Shown: positions 24,612 through 33,713 of the stretch, one piece after another
Position numbering within the stretch: the first letter of the stretch is position 1
How the letters are laid out: every line of letters starts with the position of its first letter
The notes under the pieces: generated by a model
Databases searched by the model: none
What the model was told of the DNA's origin: nothing
The model's input: only the letters and a program-made list of their open reading frames with translations
Assembly (NCBI RefSeq): GCF_900108225.1
Contig: NZ_FNUZ01000001.1
Coordinates: 186,001-250,000 of the forward strand
Length of the DNA stretch: 64,000 bases
Direction of reading: 5' to 3'
Source: Thalassococcus halodurans
Lineage (GTDB): Bacteria; Pseudomonadota; Alphaproteobacteria; Rhodobacterales; Rhodobacteraceae
Made by a program: the position numbers and the translations under genes

Positions 24612-25793
24612 ATGTTTGTCCCGTTCTTCGAAACGCTCCGCTCTGCCGGTGTTCCGGTGTCCTTGCGCGAATACCTGTCCTTTCTGGAAGGACTGCGCGC
24701 AGGACTTGCCACCTATGACCCCGAGACATTCTACTATCTGGCCCGTACGGCCATGGTGAAAGACGAACGGCACATCGACCGGTTCGACCGCGCCTTTGCC
24801 CACAGTTTCCAAGGCTTAGAACAAATAAGTGCCGATCAGGTTCTGAACGCTGTTGATCTGCCAGAAGACTGGCTGCGCAAGATGGCTGAAAAGCATCTGA
24901 GCGACGAAGAAAAAGCCGAGATCGAAGCGCTTGGCGGCTTTGATAAACTGATGGAAACCCTGAAAGAGCGCCTGAAAGAACAGCAGGGGCGCCATCAGGG
25001 GGGCAACAAATGGGTCGGCACTGCCGGCACATCCCCGTTCGGGGCCTATGGCTACAACCCCGAAGGCGTCCGCATCGGCCAAAACGAAAGCCGCCACAAA
25101 CGCGCGGTTAAGGTTTGGGACAAACGCGAGTTTCGCAATCTCGATGACAGCGTTGAACTGGGAACGCGCAACATCAAGGTCGCCCTGAAACGCCTGCGCA
25201 AATGGGCACGTGACGGGGCAGCAGACGAACTGGATCTGGACGGCACCATCCGCGCCACGGCTGAAAACGGCTATCTTGACGTCAAAACCCGCCCTGAACG
25301 GCGCAACGCCGTGAAGGTTTTGCTGTTCTTTGATATCGGCGGGTCGATGGACGCGCATATCAAAGTGGTCGAGGAACTGTTTTCCGCTGCCCGTGCGGAA
25401 TTCAAACATCTTGAACACTATTACTTCCACAACTGCCTTTACGAAGGCGTGTGGAAGGACAACCGCCGCCGCTGGGACGAACAGACGCCGACGCACGAAA
25501 TCCTGCGGACCTATGGCTCTGACTACAAATGTATTTTCGTGGGTGACGCGTCGATGTCGCCTTATGAAATCGTGCATCCGGGTGGGGCCAACGAACACTG
25601 GAACCCCGAAGCCGGACAAGTCTGGCTGGAACGCGCCCGCGAACAGTGGCCGAACCACCTATGGATCAATCCGGTACCGGAAAAATACTGGCCCTACACC
25701 CAGTCCATCGGCCTTATTCAGGAAATCTTCGACAACCGAATGGTGCCGATGACCCTGGAAGGGTTGGAACGCGGGATGCGGGTTCTGACCTAG
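24612..25793 (+). CDS. CoxE-like VWA-domain protein
   Basis: Cytosolic von Willebrand factor A protein of 393 residues, partner type for MoxR ATPases. The N-terminal part (MFVPFFETLRSAGVPVSLREYLSFLEGL) is the conserved lead of this family. A basic linker precedes the VWA domain, whose metal site reads D241-I-G-G-S245. The expected C-terminal pattern (CIFVGDASMSPYEI and WINPVPEKYWPYTQSIGLI) is present. An AGGG site precedes the ATG. With MoxR at 21620 it should form a chaperone pair. Confidence 0.92.
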   Translation: MFVPFFETLRSAGVPVSLREYLSFLEGLRAGLATYDPETFYYLARTAMVKDERHIDRFDRAFAHSFQGLEQISADQVLNAVDLPEDWLRKMAEKHLSDEEKAEIEALGGFDKLMETLKERLKEQQGRHQGGNKWVGTAGTSPFGAYGYNPEGVRIGQNESRHKRAVKVWDKREFRNLDDSVELGTRNIKVALKRLRKWARDGAADELDLDGTIRATAENGYLDVKTRPERRNAVKVLLFFDIGGSMDAHIKVVEELFSAARAEFKHLEHYYFHNCLYEGVWKDNRRRWDEQTPTHEILRTYGSDYKCIFVGDASMSPYEIVHPGGANEHWNPEAGQVWLERAREQWPNHLWINPVPEKYWPYTQSIGLIQEIFDNRMVPMTLEGLERGMRVLT

Positions 25794-25844
25794 GGCGACA
25801 TTTCGGCCCTTGGCGACCTTCACGCGCCGCCCCATATTAAGCGT

Positions 25845-26531
25845 ATGTTGAAATTCACGCCCCTCCTTCTGGCCATCATCTACGGGATCGTCATGTACCG
25901 CTTTTCGGCATGGCGTCTGGGCAAGACTTTGGATCAACAGTCGACCGAGCTGGCTGATCCTCAGTTGAAGCAGTTCACAGACAAACTTGCTGCCGCGCTC
26001 GATCTGCCGCGCATCAAGGTGCATATCTACGAAGTCGATCCGGTGAACGGCTTGGCCGCGCCCGACGGGCGGATTTTCATCACACGCGGTTTTTTCAACA
26101 AATACCGTCAGGGCGAGGTGACCGCCGAAGAACTGACATCGGTGATTGCGCATGAATTGGGACACGTGGCGCTTGGCCATTCGCGGCGGCGCATGATCGA
26201 TTTCTCGGGCCAAAACGCGCTTCGCACGGCGCTGATCCTGATTATCGGACGTATCCTACCCGGTATTGGCGTTCTGATCGCCAACGCGCTGACGTCCATG
26301 TTGGCCGCGCGGCTGTCGCGGTCGGATGAATACGAGGCCGACGCATATGCCGCGGCCCTTCTGTCCAAGGCAGGCATAGGGATCGGCCCGCAGATTTCGC
26401 TGTTTGGAAAACTGGAAGAGCTGACAAAATCGCGCAAAGGCGTGGTGCCCGCATGGTTGATGAGCCACCCCGCAACTGAAGACCGCATTGCCGCCCTGCG
26501 CAAGCTTGAGGCCAAGTGGACGAACGCCTAA
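25845..26531 (+). CDS. M48-family metallopeptidase
   Basis: Membrane-associated zinc protease of 228 residues. The zinc site is H103-E104-x-x-H107 (IAHELGHVALGH) with the third-ligand glutamate in SRSDEYEADAYA (about 162-164) and the late SHPATEDRI segment typical of M48. It has one N-terminal hydrophobic segment (about 3-18) and a second at about 126-154. It is much shorter than HtpX (about 290) and closer to small M48/Oma1-like forms. It follows the VWA gene by 51 nt and may be part of the same quality-control unit. Its stop shares CTAA with the convergent gene. Confidence 0.9.
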   Translation: MLKFTPLLLAIIYGIVMYRFSAWRLGKTLDQQSTELADPQLKQFTDKLAAALDLPRIKVHIYEVDPVNGLAAPDGRIFITRGFFNKYRQGEVTAEELTSVIAHELGHVALGHSRRRMIDFSGQNALRTALILIIGRILPGIGVLIANALTSMLAARLSRSDEYEADAYAAALLSKAGIGIGPQISLFGKLEELTKSRKGVVPAWLMSHPATEDRIAALRKLEAKWTNA

Positions 26532-27664
26532 GCCCTGACCTGAAACTCCGATTTTGCCACATCGCGACCATTGACCTGAATGATCAGCTGATGAGGCCCC
26601 TCATGCCATGTAAACGTGCTGGCATTGGCCCTGATGGGATGGCTTTTGGACAGCGTCACTGGCGTTTTTGCCGCCTGCCCCAGCTTGAACACCTTCTCGC
26701 CCGTCCGCCCCGTCGGCCGGTGAAAGCGGATACGATAGTCCACCATCAGCTTGCTGTTGGCCGTGCCTGACAGGTCGACGTCAAACTGCAATGCATCCCC
26801 GATGCGCACCTGATCATGCGCTAAGGTCAGGCCGACTTTCACGTTCACATCGGGATCAAAGCCCAGCAACGCCAGCGCCTTTGGCTCACCCCGCTTGACC
26901 GCTGTCCGCAAAGCATGGCGCGTCATCCAGTCCAGCTCTTTCGCCGACTGACGCCCTTGAGACGCCCAATCAGACAGCCTGCCTGTAACCACATCGGGTG
27001 CGATTTTCGACAAATCATTCAGATGATTGGCAACCGATCGTGTCACGAACCGCGCGTTATCGGCGTGCAGTTTGTCCAGCAGGCCCAAGGGCACCAACGG
27101 ATCGATCGTGATATTCGCAGCCCACGGCAAACGCGGACGCGTTCCTTCGGACACCAGACGCCGCACATGGTAGTTTTCGTCCTCGGCCCAAAGGTGCAGG
27201 CGCGACAAGGTTTCCTCTGGCCAGCGGTTCAGAAAGGGCCGGATATAGAACTCCATCGAAAAGCGCTGCGTCGCATCGTGTAACAGATCCAGCGCCAGAT
27301 CGCGATGGTCTTCCAGCCCGTGGCGCACGGCCAGAATGCCCGGCACCGCATGGATGAACCTGCCAAAATCGTCGTCGGTCAAAGACGGGGCCAGCCGCGG
27401 CGGCATCGCGGCGCGCAGCGCCGCGACCATCGCCGGAAAGTCGCGGGGCATCTGGGCCTCGACACAGGTCGCGATCCAATCCAGCCGTTCCAGCAGACCA
27501 CGCCCCGCTAAACCGCCGACCGTGTCAGAGACGAAACGTTCGGCGTCAAAGCGTGGCAACACCGAATACTCGCGCGCCAAGTCACCTATGCTGGTCTCAT
27601 TAAACAACTGGTCAGACAGCGACGCGCCCGCGCCGCTGCCCTGTCCGTCTGGCCCTCGCGCCAT
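26528..27664 (-). CDS. HEAT-like DNA alkylation repair family protein (COG4335 type)
   Basis: Protein of 378 residues from the ATG at 27664. It consists of alpha-helical HEAT-like repeats resembling the AlkD-related COG4335 family: WAEDENYHVRRLVSEGTRPRLPWA and ARFVTRSVANHLNDLSKIAPD are the signature segments. The C-terminal third (about 265-378) is beta-rich, with LTLAHDQVRIGDALQFDVDLSG and an IQVNGRDVAKSEFQV end, which is not part of AlkD and looks like an Ig-like domain. The start lies one nt past the SDR stop, without a good ribosome site, so it depends on coupling. The activity is not demonstrated from sequence; DNA glycosylase is a family-level guess. Confidence 0.75.
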   Translation of the reverse strand: MARGPDGQGSGAGASLSDQLFNETSIGDLAREYSVLPRFDAERFVSDTVGGLAGRGLLERLDWIATCVEAQMPRDFPAMVAALRAAMPPRLAPSLTDDDFGRFIHAVPGILAVRHGLEDHRDLALDLLHDATQRFSMEFYIRPFLNRWPEETLSRLHLWAEDENYHVRRLVSEGTRPRLPWAANITIDPLVPLGLLDKLHADNARFVTRSVANHLNDLSKIAPDVVTGRLSDWASQGRQSAKELDWMTRHALRTAVKRGEPKALALLGFDPDVNVKVGLTLAHDQVRIGDALQFDVDLSGTANSKLMVDYRIRFHRPTGRTGEKVFKLGQAAKTPVTLSKSHPIRANASTFTWHEGPHQLIIQVNGRDVAKSEFQVRA

Positions 27665-27665
27665 A

Positions 27666-28445
27666 TCAGAGGGTCGCGTTTGTTGCACCACCATCCAGCA
27701 GAATGTTCTGCCCGACGATAAAGCCCGCGTGCTGCGAACACAGGAACGCACAGGTCTGGCCGAACTCTTGTGCGGTGCCATAGCGCCGCGCAGGAATGGT
27801 CGCTTCGCGTGCCGCGCGCGCCTCGTCCAGAGACATGCCCTGTTGGTTGGCCACACCGGTATCAAGCCCCACAGCGCGATCCGTCGCGTGAATGCCCGGT
27901 AGAAGATTGTTGATGGTCACACCGAACGGCGCCACCTGACGGGAGGTGCCCGCGACAAACCCCGTCAATCCAGCACGCGCCGAATTCGACAGCCCCAGCG
28001 CGGCAATCGGGGCTTTGACCGACTGCGACGTGATGTTGACCACACGTCCCCACCCCTTTTCGATCATCGCGGGCAGGACGGACTGCATCAATGCAATCGG
28101 CGTCAACATGTTGGCATCTAACGCTTTAATGAAATCATCGCGCGACCAGTCGCTCCAGATACCCGGAGGCGGACCGCCTGCGTTCGTCACCAGAATGTCG
28201 ACCGTTCCCGCCGCATCCAGAACCTTGGCACGGCCTTCGTCGGTGGTGATATCTGCGGCAACCGCCGTGACGCTGACGCCATAAGCATCGCGGATTTCAG
28301 TTGCTGTCGCCTCCAGCGCCTCTTCACCGCGCGCATTCAAAACCAGATCAACACCAGCCTCGGCCAGCGCCTCTGCACAGCCACGACCCAACCCCTTGCT
28401 AGACGCAGTTACCAGTGCACGCTTGCCCTTTAGTCCCAAATCCAT
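27666..28445 (-). CDS. Short-chain dehydrogenase/reductase with altered active site
   Basis: Rossmann-fold SDR of 259 residues. The cofactor site VTASSKGLGRGCA (variant of TGxxxGxG) and the NAG motif (TNAG, 87-90) are present, and Ser140 matches the catalytic serine. The YxxxK pair is missing: by spacing, the Tyr and Lys positions read S153 and R157 in GLSNSARAGLTGF. It resembles the FabG-like SDR subgroup that lacks the standard triad, so it may not be an ordinary reductase. The substrate is unknown. An AGGAG site precedes the ATG. It is coupled to the DNA-repair-like gene and divergent from the Hint gene. Confidence 0.9.
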   Translation of the reverse strand: MDLGLKGKRALVTASSKGLGRGCAEALAEAGVDLVLNARGEEALEATATEIRDAYGVSVTAVAADITTDEGRAKVLDAAGTVDILVTNAGGPPPGIWSDWSRDDFIKALDANMLTPIALMQSVLPAMIEKGWGRVVNITSQSVKAPIAALGLSNSARAGLTGFVAGTSRQVAPFGVTINNLLPGIHATDRAVGLDTGVANQQGMSLDEARAAREATIPARRYGTAQEFGQTCAFLCSQHAGFIVGQNILLDGGATNATL

Positions 28446-28593
28446 AAATTGCTCCTGTTCTCACTTGTCTTCAGCTATGCGGTCACACTCTCTCAGGCCC
28501 GCTGCGCGGCATGGATCGCAATCGCCACCCGTGTTATCGAAAGAGTTATCAGTTGCCCGTATACCCCCACTGTCGTTTGCGTAGAATAGACCA

Positions 28594-29607
28594 ATGTACA
28601 ACAGAGACATAGAAGCCTCGCAGACACTTACCGTCTATCGCGCGGATCATTTTCGTGTGTCGAACGGCGCAAACCTTGGCGACAGCCTTGGCACCTCTGA
28701 CGACGTGGCACTGGATGATGTTTACCGCCTGTCGCCAGTGGCCAATGCGGTTCGCCTGTCCGTGATCGCGCGTCACGACGCCCCCTTCCAGATTGGCAAA
28801 GACAGCGAAATCGGTCAGCCGGGTGCGGATCTGCATCTGGACTGCGTCATCACGCTGATGTCCGGTACAGGTGAAACCAGCGAGGCCTTGGTTTTGGTCG
28901 AAACCGACGCCGAGTTCGATATCGCGGGCGTCTACCTTCTGCCGCTGGCCGATATGCAGCGCCGCGTGGATTACGTTCTGGTGGGCATCGACACAGACGG
29001 CGCGTTGCAAAAGTTCGCACAACTGGCCTGCGTGTCTTTCACACGCGGCACGCTGATCACCATGGCGACAGGCGCCCAACGCCCTGTCGAAGACCTGAAG
29101 GTCGGCGATAAAATCCTGACGCGCGATGACGGCCCGCAAACCTTGCGCTGGATCGGCCATAGAACCGTGCGCGCCACCGGCGATTTCGCACCGATCCTGA
29201 TCAAGGCCGGTACGCTGAACAACACAAACGATCTGGTCGTTAGCCCCGATCACCGCCTGTTCATCTACCAACGCGTGGACCGCATCGGTGCAGGTCGGGC
29301 CGAACTTCTGGTCCGCGTGAAACATCTGGTCAATGAAACCACGATCGTGCGCCACGAAGGCGGCTTTGTGGAATACTACGAAATGCTGTTTGACCGGCAC
29401 CAGATCATCTACGCCGAAGGTATCGCAGCCGAAACCATGCTTTTGGACACGCAACGTCAGGCCTCCCTGCCCGATGATGTGCAAGACATGCTTGAGGAAT
29501 TTACCGAAGGCCATTCCGACCGTTCCCATCAGGCGCTCGAGGTGCAAGAAGCGCTTCTCAAAGGCCACGACGTGGCCGCAATCCTGCGCAAGTCGTCATC
29601 CGGCTGA
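28594..29607 (+). CDS. Hint-domain (Hint_2) protein
   Basis: Protein of 337 residues. The N-terminal half (1-140) is beta-rich and unrecognised. A Hedgehog/intein (Hint_2-type) domain follows: VSFTRGTLITMATG at about 147-160, RPVEDLKVGDKILTRDDG, LRWIGHRTV and VVSPDHRLF. In classical Hint domains a Cys precedes the F-T-x-G-T block. Here that position is S148, with C146 two residues before, so self-cleavage may use Ser or be lost. No C-terminal splice junction or toxin domain follows. Related proteins are common in roseobacters, often secreted by type I systems; none is encoded nearby. The ribosome site is weak. Confidence 0.85.
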   Translation: MYNRDIEASQTLTVYRADHFRVSNGANLGDSLGTSDDVALDDVYRLSPVANAVRLSVIARHDAPFQIGKDSEIGQPGADLHLDCVITLMSGTGETSEALVLVETDAEFDIAGVYLLPLADMQRRVDYVLVGIDTDGALQKFAQLACVSFTRGTLITMATGAQRPVEDLKVGDKILTRDDGPQTLRWIGHRTVRATGDFAPILIKAGTLNNTNDLVVSPDHRLFIYQRVDRIGAGRAELLVRVKHLVNETTIVRHEGGFVEYYEMLFDRHQIIYAEGIAAETMLLDTQRQASLPDDVQDMLEEFTEGHSDRSHQALEVQEALLKGHDVAAILRKSSSG

Positions 29608-29677
29608 TCATTACACAACACCAGCCAAAGGGCGGCCCGAGGCCGAAAGCCGAAGGCGACAGGCCGAGATACAAAGC

Positions 29678-29698
29678 GCGCGGGCGACCCGCCCGCGC
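29678..29698 (-). terminator. GC-rich stem-loop between Hint and NTF2-like genes
   Basis: 9-bp stem GCGCGGGCG/CGCCCGCGC with a 3-nt loop. On the minus strand it is followed after a few bases by TTTGT, so it may end the NTF2-like transcript. The T run is poor. Confidence 0.5.
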
Positions 29699-29707
29699 TC
29701 GATCAGA

Positions 29708-30079
29708 TCAATAAAAGAACTCTTCTTTCACGATCTTTCCGTTCGCAACAGTGTAGACGCCAACGTCATGCATGGGCATCCGCTGGCCGCTTTCGCGATC
29801 TGTTGCATCAATCTTGAAGCAAACGGCAAAGCGGTCTGTCCCGTGCAGAAACGGCCCTTCGACAACCTGCTCATGCAACTCGATCGCGCTGTCGAACCAA
29901 GCATGCTTGCCCTTGATGCCGTCTAAACCTTCGGTCCGGCGGCTGCCCTCTGGCTGCCCCTCCATATCCCGAGGTTCAATCGACACCGCGTCGGGCGCAT
30001 ACAGCACATCCAGATTGGCCAGCTCCTCGCCCTTCCGGCATCCTTCAACCAATGCGTTTGCAATTTCTTCTAGTGTCAC
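29708..30079 (-). CDS. NTF2-like (SnoaL-type) protein
   Basis: Small cone-shaped alpha/beta barrel protein of 123 residues. The pattern is a first helix (LEEIANALVEGCRKGEE), LDVLYAPDAVSIEP, and a late VGVYTVANGKIVKEEFFY strand pair, typical for SnoaL-like ketosteroid isomerase-fold proteins. Such proteins are often hydrolases, isomerases or simple binding proteins. No catalytic set can be assigned here. It stands alone, divergent from prfC with 141 bp between starts. Confidence 0.8.
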   Translation of the reverse strand: MTLEEIANALVEGCRKGEELANLDVLYAPDAVSIEPRDMEGQPEGSRRTEGLDGIKGKHAWFDSAIELHEQVVEGPFLHGTDRFAVCFKIDATDRESGQRMPMHDVGVYTVANGKIVKEEFFY

Positions 30080-30220
30080 AGCCCCACTCCAATCTCATGT
30101 TCACATAATGTTCTCATCGATACGCTGTTTCCTTGTCCACGTCCACAACAATTCCGGCAGTGGGCTGGCGATGATCTAACCCCATTGCCGCCGCCCCATC
30201 GCGCAGGTATATGCGCGGGC

Positions 30221-31831
30221 ATGTTGGATACCGCTTCAAACCGCCCCGAATTGCCGCCCGAGATTGCGCGGCGCCGTACCTTTGCGATCATCTCTCACCC
30301 CGACGCGGGTAAGACGACGCTGACCGAAAAGTTCCTGCTTTTCGGCGGGGCGATCCAGATGGCCGGTCAGGTCCGTGCCAAGGGTGAAGCCCGCCGCACG
30401 CGGTCGGACTTTATGCAGATGGAAAAAGACCGCGGTATTTCGGTCTCGGCCTCGGCGATGTCGTTTGATTTTGGCAAGTATCGCTTCAACCTTGTCGACA
30501 CCCCCGGTCACTCGGACTTTTCCGAAGACACCTATCGCACGCTGACGGCTGTCGACGCGGCGGTGATGGTGATTGACGGTGCGAAAGGCGTTGAAAGCCA
30601 GACGCAAAAGCTGTTCGAGGTTTGCCGCCTGCGCGATCTGCCGATCCTGACCTTCTGTAACAAAATGGACCGCGAAAGTCGCGACACGTTTGAAATCATT
30701 GATGAAATTCAGGAAAATCTGGCGATTGACGTGACGCCTGCGTCCTGGCCCATCGGGGTCGGTCGCGATTTCCTTGGCGCCTACGACATGATCAACGACC
30801 GGCTGGAACTGATGGACCGCGCCGACCGGAACAAGGTCGCCGAGTCGATCAAACTGGAAGGTCTGGACGATCCGAAACTGGCGGAACACGTGCCTGCCGA
30901 AATGCTTGAACAGCTGCGCGAAGAGGTCGAAATGGCCCGCGAACTGCTGCCGCCGCTTGATGCCCAAGCCGTGCTTGAAGGTCACCTGACGCCGATCTGG
31001 TTCGGGTCCGCCATCAACTCATTCGGCGTGAAAGAACTAATGGAAGGCATCGGCCGTCTTGCGCCCGAACCTCAGCCGACCCGCGCCGAGCCGCGTGAAA
31101 TCGCGCCTGAAGAAAAGAAGGTTTCGGGCTTTGTGTTCAAGGTTCAGGCCAACATGGATCCGAAGCACCGCGACCGTGTGGCGTTCCTACGCTTGTCGTC
31201 GGGCCACTTCCAGCGCGGCATGAAGCTGACACATGTGCGCACGAAAAAGCCCATGGCGATTTCGAACCCCGTGCTGTTCCTCGCCTCGGACCGTGAACTG
31301 GCTGAAGAGGCTTGGGCCGGGGACATCATCGGCATCCCGAACCACGGCCAGCTGCGTATCGGCGACACGCTGACCGAAGGCGAAGCGATCAAGGTCACAG
31401 GCATCCCGTCGTTCGCGCCGGAATTGCTGCAAAGCTGCCGTGCGGGCGACCCGATGAAGGCCAAGCACCTTGAAAAGGCGCTGATGCAGTTTGCCGAAGA
31501 AGGCGCGGCCAAAGTGTTCAAACCTGCCTTCGGCTCGGGCTTTATTGTTGGCGTTGTTGGCGCGCTTCAGTTCGAAGTTCTAGGCAGCCGGATCGAACTG
31601 GAATACGGCCTGCCCGTTAGGTTTGAGGCGTCTCAGTTCACCTCGGCCCGTTGGGTGCACGGTAAGAAAGACGACGTGGACAAGTTCGTGAACGCGAACA
31701 AACAGCACATTGCCCATGATAACGATGGTGACGTCGTCTATATGACCCGCCTTCAGTGGGACATCGATCGTGTTGTCCGCGACAATCCGGAAATCACCCT
31801 GTCGTCGACCAAGGAAATGATGGTCGGATAA
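30221..31831 (+). CDS. prfC: Peptide chain release factor 3
   Basis: GTPase that recycles RF1 and RF2 from the ribosome after termination. It has 536 residues from the ATG at 30221; an in-frame TTG at 30185 would add 12 residues and is unlikely. G1 is SHPDAGKTT, G3 DTPGHSDF, G4 NKMD; the switch region RGISVSASAMSF and the RF3-specific C-terminal part (FVNANKQHIAHDNDGD) are clear. It is monocistronic, followed by the glycosyltransferase genes after about 110 nt. Confidence 0.97.
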   Translation: MLDTASNRPELPPEIARRRTFAIISHPDAGKTTLTEKFLLFGGAIQMAGQVRAKGEARRTRSDFMQMEKDRGISVSASAMSFDFGKYRFNLVDTPGHSDFSEDTYRTLTAVDAAVMVIDGAKGVESQTQKLFEVCRLRDLPILTFCNKMDRESRDTFEIIDEIQENLAIDVTPASWPIGVGRDFLGAYDMINDRLELMDRADRNKVAESIKLEGLDDPKLAEHVPAEMLEQLREEVEMARELLPPLDAQAVLEGHLTPIWFGSAINSFGVKELMEGIGRLAPEPQPTRAEPREIAPEEKKVSGFVFKVQANMDPKHRDRVAFLRLSSGHFQRGMKLTHVRTKKPMAISNPVLFLASDRELAEEAWAGDIIGIPNHGQLRIGDTLTEGEAIKVTGIPSFAPELLQSCRAGDPMKAKHLEKALMQFAEEGAAKVFKPAFGSGFIVGVVGALQFEVLGSRIELEYGLPVRFEASQFTSARWVHGKKDDVDKFVNANKQHIAHDNDGDVVYMTRLQWDIDRVVRDNPEITLSSTKEMMVG

Positions 31832-31940
31832 GGCGTAAGGCCCCGAAACGTCTCAAAACTTGTCCTGATCCTGCCACAGCGGCGCGATATCCGGTGCGAT
31901 CAATCTTGCCCGGTTCGCGCCACTCGGCCAAGGTTGCGCC

Positions 31941-33713
31941 ATGAGCAGTCGCGAGAGTGATAAAACGCCCACCTATCCCGGTGGCATACAGGCCGTCCTG
32001 AAACAGATGGAAGGCCGCCGCGATGCTTTGGGCTTTGCCAAGGGCGAGGCGTTGGCAGGCTTGGACACCGATCTGCACGCGCTGACACAACTGATCGTGC
32101 CCAACCCCGAAAAGCAGCCGGACTATGAACGCCCCTTCCGGTCGGATCATCACCGCAAGACCTTTGAGGTGCGTCGCGAACTCTACGGCTCGTCCGAGCT
32201 TTGCGCCCTGCACGGGTTGACCATCGCGCATCTGCGCAAACGGTCTTTTCCCGATCATGCCCCCGCCCTTTTCCAGAAAATCTGGGCCGAGGAATATGAC
32301 CATCTTCTAAGGCATCTTGATGCCCGCTGGCTTGTCTCTGCGATCACCACCTTCGGGGATCATGGCGTGAACGCCATCCAGCGCAGCACGGGTTTGGCGC
32401 TGTCGACGCTGTTCGGCACAATGAAGCTTTATGAAAACGAACGCCTGTATTCCGGAAAGACGCCGGACAAACCCTTTGCCCTTAAGGACAAAGTACGCGC
32501 CTCCCTTCCGCTTGAGATGGATCCCTATTCGATCACCAGCGGCGGGCTGGACGTAAATATGCTCGGGCGGCTCTGGCAAGAGGCCTGTCAGGACCCTGTC
32601 GTTGCGCCCTTGGCCCAGCATCTGATCGATCTCCTTATTCACGACGACCGCACTGTCTTTCGCCGTCTGATGACCATGCGCAAACGCAAAAAACGTCAGG
32701 AAGACCGCCCCGCAGGTGCCCATGAGGCAGAAGCGCCCAATTCCGTTGCCGTACCGGACAACCCGCGCGCTTTGGATGCCAGGACCCTGCGTTGGGGCAT
32801 CGTTGCGACGATCAAAGCCCCGCTTACCGACATTGCGCGGTTCGTGGCGCATCACCTTGAATTGGGTGCCCATGAAATCTGGGTTTATCTGGACCAACCG
32901 GATGCTGCGGTTGCGGACTATTTTGCCCCCTTCAGCCAAGTCAAAATCATCCAGTGTGATGATGCCTACTGGAAGGCCACAGGCAAAAACCGGATGGAGC
33001 AGCACCAGCTCAGGCAGGCCTTCAATGCCACGCGGACGTTACGCGAGGCCGCTGGCAGTATCGACTGGCTCGCGCACATCGACGTGGACGAATTCCTGCT
33101 GCCCGACAGTGATATTGTCTCGGCTCTGGCCACGGCATCGCCAAAAACCGCCTTTCTGCGCATTCCGGCGATCGAGGCTTTGGCCACCGACGAACACATG
33201 CCAACTGCATTCAAACGCACCCATCTGGCGGCGGGCGTCGCCAAGGCCAAGTTGGAAGATATCTATCCAACCTTTGGCATGCACCTGTGGGGCGGGTTTC
33301 TTAGCCACGTCTCGGGCAAGGTCTTTGCGCGGACAGACATTGAAGATGCCCGTTTCGGCATTCACACGCTGAAATACCAAGGCACGGAAATCACCGACAA
33401 CCAAGACCTGACATCGGTCGCGGTGGCCCATTTCCACGCCCCATCGTGGGAACATTTCAAGCGGCACCTCGAATTCCGCCAGACCAAAGGGTCGTACAGG
33501 CGCAAAACCGATGATCCGGACAAGATTCTTTTGGGCGACATTCTGGACCTTCTGATCGAAGAAGACGGCGAAGACGGGCTGCGTGCGCTGTTTGACGAGG
33601 TCGCCTTGGACACACCCAATCTGCGCCAACGCCTGTCTGATCACGGGATGTTGGTGGAACATGACTTTGATCTGGATGGCGCCGTCAGGCGTGTGTTCGG
33701 GGACCTGCCATGA
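31941..33713 (+). CDS. GT2 glycosyltransferase with extra N-terminal domain
   Basis: Protein of 590 residues. The C-terminal half (about 283-590) is a family 2-like glycosyltransferase of the Glyco_tranf_2_4 type, starting LRWGIVATIKAPLTDIARFVAHHLELGAHEIWVYLD and carrying the D-x-D-like core WLAHIDVDEFL. The N-terminal 250 residues are unrecognised and mostly helical (ALHGLTIAHLRKRSFPDHAPALFQ). A basic linker, MRKRKKRQE, joins the halves. The C-terminal half is paralogous to the next gene, which overlaps by 4 nt. The acceptor is unknown; surface polysaccharide is a reasonable guess. The ribosome site AAGG is 8 nt upstream. Confidence 0.85.
   Translation: MSSRESDKTPTYPGGIQAVLKQMEGRRDALGFAKGEALAGLDTDLHALTQLIVPNPEKQPDYERPFRSDHHRKTFEVRRELYGSSELCALHGLTIAHLRKRSFPDHAPALFQKIWAEEYDHLLRHLDARWLVSAITTFGDHGVNAIQRSTGLALSTLFGTMKLYENERLYSGKTPDKPFALKDKVRASLPLEMDPYSITSGGLDVNMLGRLWQEACQDPVVAPLAQHLIDLLIHDDRTVFRRLMTMRKRKKRQEDRPAGAHEAEAPNSVAVPDNPRALDARTLRWGIVATIKAPLTDIARFVAHHLELGAHEIWVYLDQPDAAVADYFAPFSQVKIIQCDDAYWKATGKNRMEQHQLRQAFNATRTLREAAGSIDWLAHIDVDEFLLPDSDIVSALATASPKTAFLRIPAIEALATDEHMPTAFKRTHLAAGVAKAKLEDIYPTFGMHLWGGFLSHVSGKVFARTDIEDARFGIHTLKYQGTEITDNQDLTSVAVAHFHAPSWEHFKRHLEFRQTKGSYRRKTDDPDKILLGDILDLLIEEDGEDGLRALFDEVALDTPNLRQRLSDHGMLVEHDFDLDGAVRRVFGDLP

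Noticed and set aside
28594-29607. Hint protein considered as an intein or polymorphic toxin
   Set aside because: No C-terminal splice residues, no extein halves, no toxin domain and no immunity-like gene downstream.
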